Below are positions 32,258 through 33,799 of a stretch of DNA of 33,799 nt, in pieces. The position numbers were made by a program, and so were the translations under genes. Below the pieces are notes generated by a model. The model was not told the DNA's origin, did no database searches, and saw nothing but the letters and a program-made list of their open reading frames with translations. The first letter of the stretch is position 1. Each line of letters begins with the position of its first letter. The stretch is from Clostridiaceae bacterium (GTDB lineage: Bacteria; Bacillota; Clostridia; Saccharofermentanales; DTU023). The stretch covers positions 1 to 33,799 of the forward strand of contig JAAYKK010000083.1 in assembly GCA_012522435.1 (NCBI GenBank). The letters are read 5' to 3'.

Positions 32258-33649
32258 CTAATAGTCAAATTTATCCTCAAAGTACTCAACCAGTTCAGTA
32301 ATTGGCAAACGCACTTGTTCCATGCTATCTCTGTCTCTGACAGTTACCATCTTATCTTCAAGTGAATCAAAATCGTAGGTCACACAATAGGGTGTTCCTA
32401 CTTCATCATGACGGCGATATCTTCTACCAATTGATTGACGATCGTCATACTCACAAACAAATTTTTTAGTAAGTAATGAATAGACTTCTTCGGCCTGTTT
32501 AGAAAGTTTGCCTGATAAAGGTAAAACAGCAATTTTCACCGGAGCCAATACCGGATGTAAACGTAAAACAGTTCTCTTGCTGCCGTCCGGCAATTCTTCC
32601 TCGTCATAAGCATTGCATAAGAAGGTTAAAAACATTCTATCTACTCCGAGTGAAGGCTCTACAACATAAGGGATATATTCTTCATTCGTATGCGGATCAC
32701 GATAATATAAGTTCTTGCCGCTGTGTTCAATGTGTTGTTTAAGGTCAAAATCAGTACGATCGGCAATACCCCAGAGTTCTCCCCAACCGAAAGGGAACAA
32801 GAATTCAAAGTCGGTTGTTGCTACAGAATAGTGAGACAATTCATCCGGACCATGATCGCGCATGCGCAAGTCTTCTTCCTTAACACCTAAATCCAAGAGC
32901 CATTGCCAGCAAAAATTTCTCCAATACTCGAACCATTCCAAGTCTGTTCCCGGCTCACAGAAAAATTCTAACTCCAACTGTTCAAATTCACGTGTTCGGA
33001 AAATGAAGTTCCCCGGCGTGATTTCATTTCTGAAAGATTTACCAACTTGGCAAATACCGAAAGGAATCTGTTTACGTGAAGAGCGTTGTACATTTTTGAA
33101 ATTAACGAATATTCCTTGAGCTGTTTCAGGTCTCAAATATATTTCAGATTGTCTGTCTTCAGTCACACCTTGAAATGTCTTGAACATCAAGTTGAATTGG
33201 CGAACATTGGTGAAATCTTTTTTACCACAATTGGGGCAAGGAATTTCATTATCAGCAATATATTCGCTCAATTCCTCATTTGACCAACCTTCAACATTTT
33301 CAGTCGTATCTCTTTTTTCATTGAAATCATCAATTAAATTATCCGCTCGGAAACGATTACGGCATTCTTTACAATCAATTAAAGGATCTGAGAAACCGGC
33401 TACATGACCTGAGGCCTCCCAAGTACGAGGATTCATCAAAATTGCAGCATCTACTCCGACATTATAGGGATTCTCAGTGACAAATTTTTTCCACCAGAAA
33501 TTTTTGATATTATTTTTGAGTTCAACACCATATGGACCATAATCCCAAGTATTGGCCAACCCGCCATAAATCTCAGAGCCCGGGTAAACAAAACCGCGAT
33601 TCTTCGCCAAATTGACAATTGTCTCCATGGATTTATCCTGTGCTTTCAT
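32258..33649 (-). CDS. glyS: Glycyl-tRNA synthetase, homodimeric type
   Basis: 463 aa class II synthetase that charges tRNA-Gly. Seen: [24 protein letters not shown] near 13-36, two Cys pairs CKEC near 93 and CPNCG near 138 suggesting zinc, motif 2 region [18 protein letters not shown] near 218-235, motif 3 region [11 protein letters not shown] near 353-363, and the C-terminal anticodon-binding domain. This is the alpha2 (GlyQS/GRS1) type, not the alpha2-beta2 type. ATG at 33649; a second ATG seven codons in has AGGA at a better distance and remains possible. No T-box fits in the 80-nt upstream spacer, unlike ileS. Confidence 0.96.
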   Translation of the reverse strand: MKAQDKSMETIVNLAKNRGFVYPGSEIYGGLANTWDYGPYGVELKNNIKNFWWKKFVTENPYNVGVDAAILMNPRTWEASGHVAGFSDPLIDCKECRNRFRADNLIDDFNEKRDTTENVEGWSNEELSEYIADNEIPCPNCGKKDFTNVRQFNLMFKTFQGVTEDRQSEIYLRPETAQGIFVNFKNVQRSSRKQIPFGICQVGKSFRNEITPGNFIFRTREFEQLELEFFCEPGTDLEWFEYWRNFCWQWLLDLGVKEEDLRMRDHGPDELSHYSVATTDFEFLFPFGWGELWGIADRTDFDLKQHIEHSGKNLYYRDPHTNEEYIPYVVEPSLGVDRMFLTFLCNAYDEEELPDGSKRTVLRLHPVLAPVKIAVLPLSGKLSKQAEEVYSLLTKKFVCEYDDRQSIGRRYRRHDEVGTPYCVTYDFDSLEDKMVTVRDRDSMEQVRLPITELVEYFEDKFDY

Positions 33650-33731
33650 AATATCTATCTTTCTCCCTTTAATTTTGATTCTATTTTAATTGTTACCTTC
33701 GATATTTTATTTTATTAGATTCTATCTAAAA

Positions 33732-33799
33732 CTATTCTTCCTCTTCTTCACCCATACCGGCACTTTGATTAACAATACGCAAGAACTGTTCTGCCAGAT
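33732..33799 (-). CDS. C-terminal end of an unidentified protein (cut by the window edge)
   Basis: The last 22 codons of a minus-strand frame, entering at the window end and stopping with TAG at 33732-33734. The tail reads ...FLRIVNQSAGMG followed by five Glu. That acidic end and the orientation, upstream of glyS, are all that can be seen. I do not recognise the family from this piece. The 82-nt distance to glyS with no terminator would allow co-transcription. Confidence 0.55.
   Translation of the reverse strand, partial: LAEQFLRIVNQSAGMGEEEEE

Noticed and set aside
33650-33731. T-box leader before glyS
   Set aside because: The spacer is only about 80 nt and lacks the T-box core sequence.

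Overview
The window is AT-rich DNA with the gene vocabulary of a low-GC anaerobic Bacillota bacterium, most likely class Clostridia. Pointers are a T-box leader on ileS, pyruvate phosphate dikinase, a CBS-DRTGG family II pyrophosphatase, HemZ, BirA/BioY, a QueT-type ECF transporter subunit, Shine-Dalgarno sites of the GGAGG type and several TTG/GTG starts. The species cannot be named from the sequence. There are no IS elements, phage genes, CRISPR arrays or rRNA genes; most of it reads as ordinary chromosome.

Layout from left to right. 1-3942 (minus): an opine/octopine-dehydrogenase family protein overlaps a cobalamin-binding mutase-like protein, followed by an SDR oxidoreductase. 4248-5915 (minus): nucleotide-regulated pyrophosphatase. 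6021-6369 (minus): promoter, tRNA-Leu(TAA), tRNA-fMet(CAT), terminator. 6426-8118 (plus): birA-bioY, with an inverted repeat lying over the birA promoter. 8108-14058 (minus): a compact run of methyltransferase, divergent IspF-like protein, response regulator, ABC ATPase, ABC permease, histidine kinase and a geranylgeranyl-reductase-like flavoprotein, with an 11-bp tandem repeat before the ABC genes. 14211-15579 (minus): queT-like gene behind an attenuator leader, and a SanA/YdcF-like protein. 15956-19480 (minus): T-box-controlled ileS. 19521-22253 (minus): fructokinase-like kinase and acyl-CoA synthetase. 22392-25202 (plus): DNA polymerase IV and leucyl aminopeptidase. 25304-33799 (minus): lactate/malate dehydrogenase, an operon of acyltransferase, DUF3784-like protein and HemZ, then ppdK, glyS and the tail of one more gene.

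Functionally the window points to a fermentative, vitamin-scavenging lifestyle. Biotin is apparently imported (BioY) under BirA, and a queuosine precursor is apparently imported (QueT); the shared ECF energizing module is not here. Pyruvate metabolism is represented by PPDK and an LDH-family enzyme, and pyrophosphate turnover by PPDK and the CBS-PPase. The least explained parts are the opine-dehydrogenase/B12-mutase pair (a candidate uncharacterised pathway), the two-component/ABC cluster embedded between two isoprenoid-type genes, the queT leader, and the glyS-ppdK spacer.
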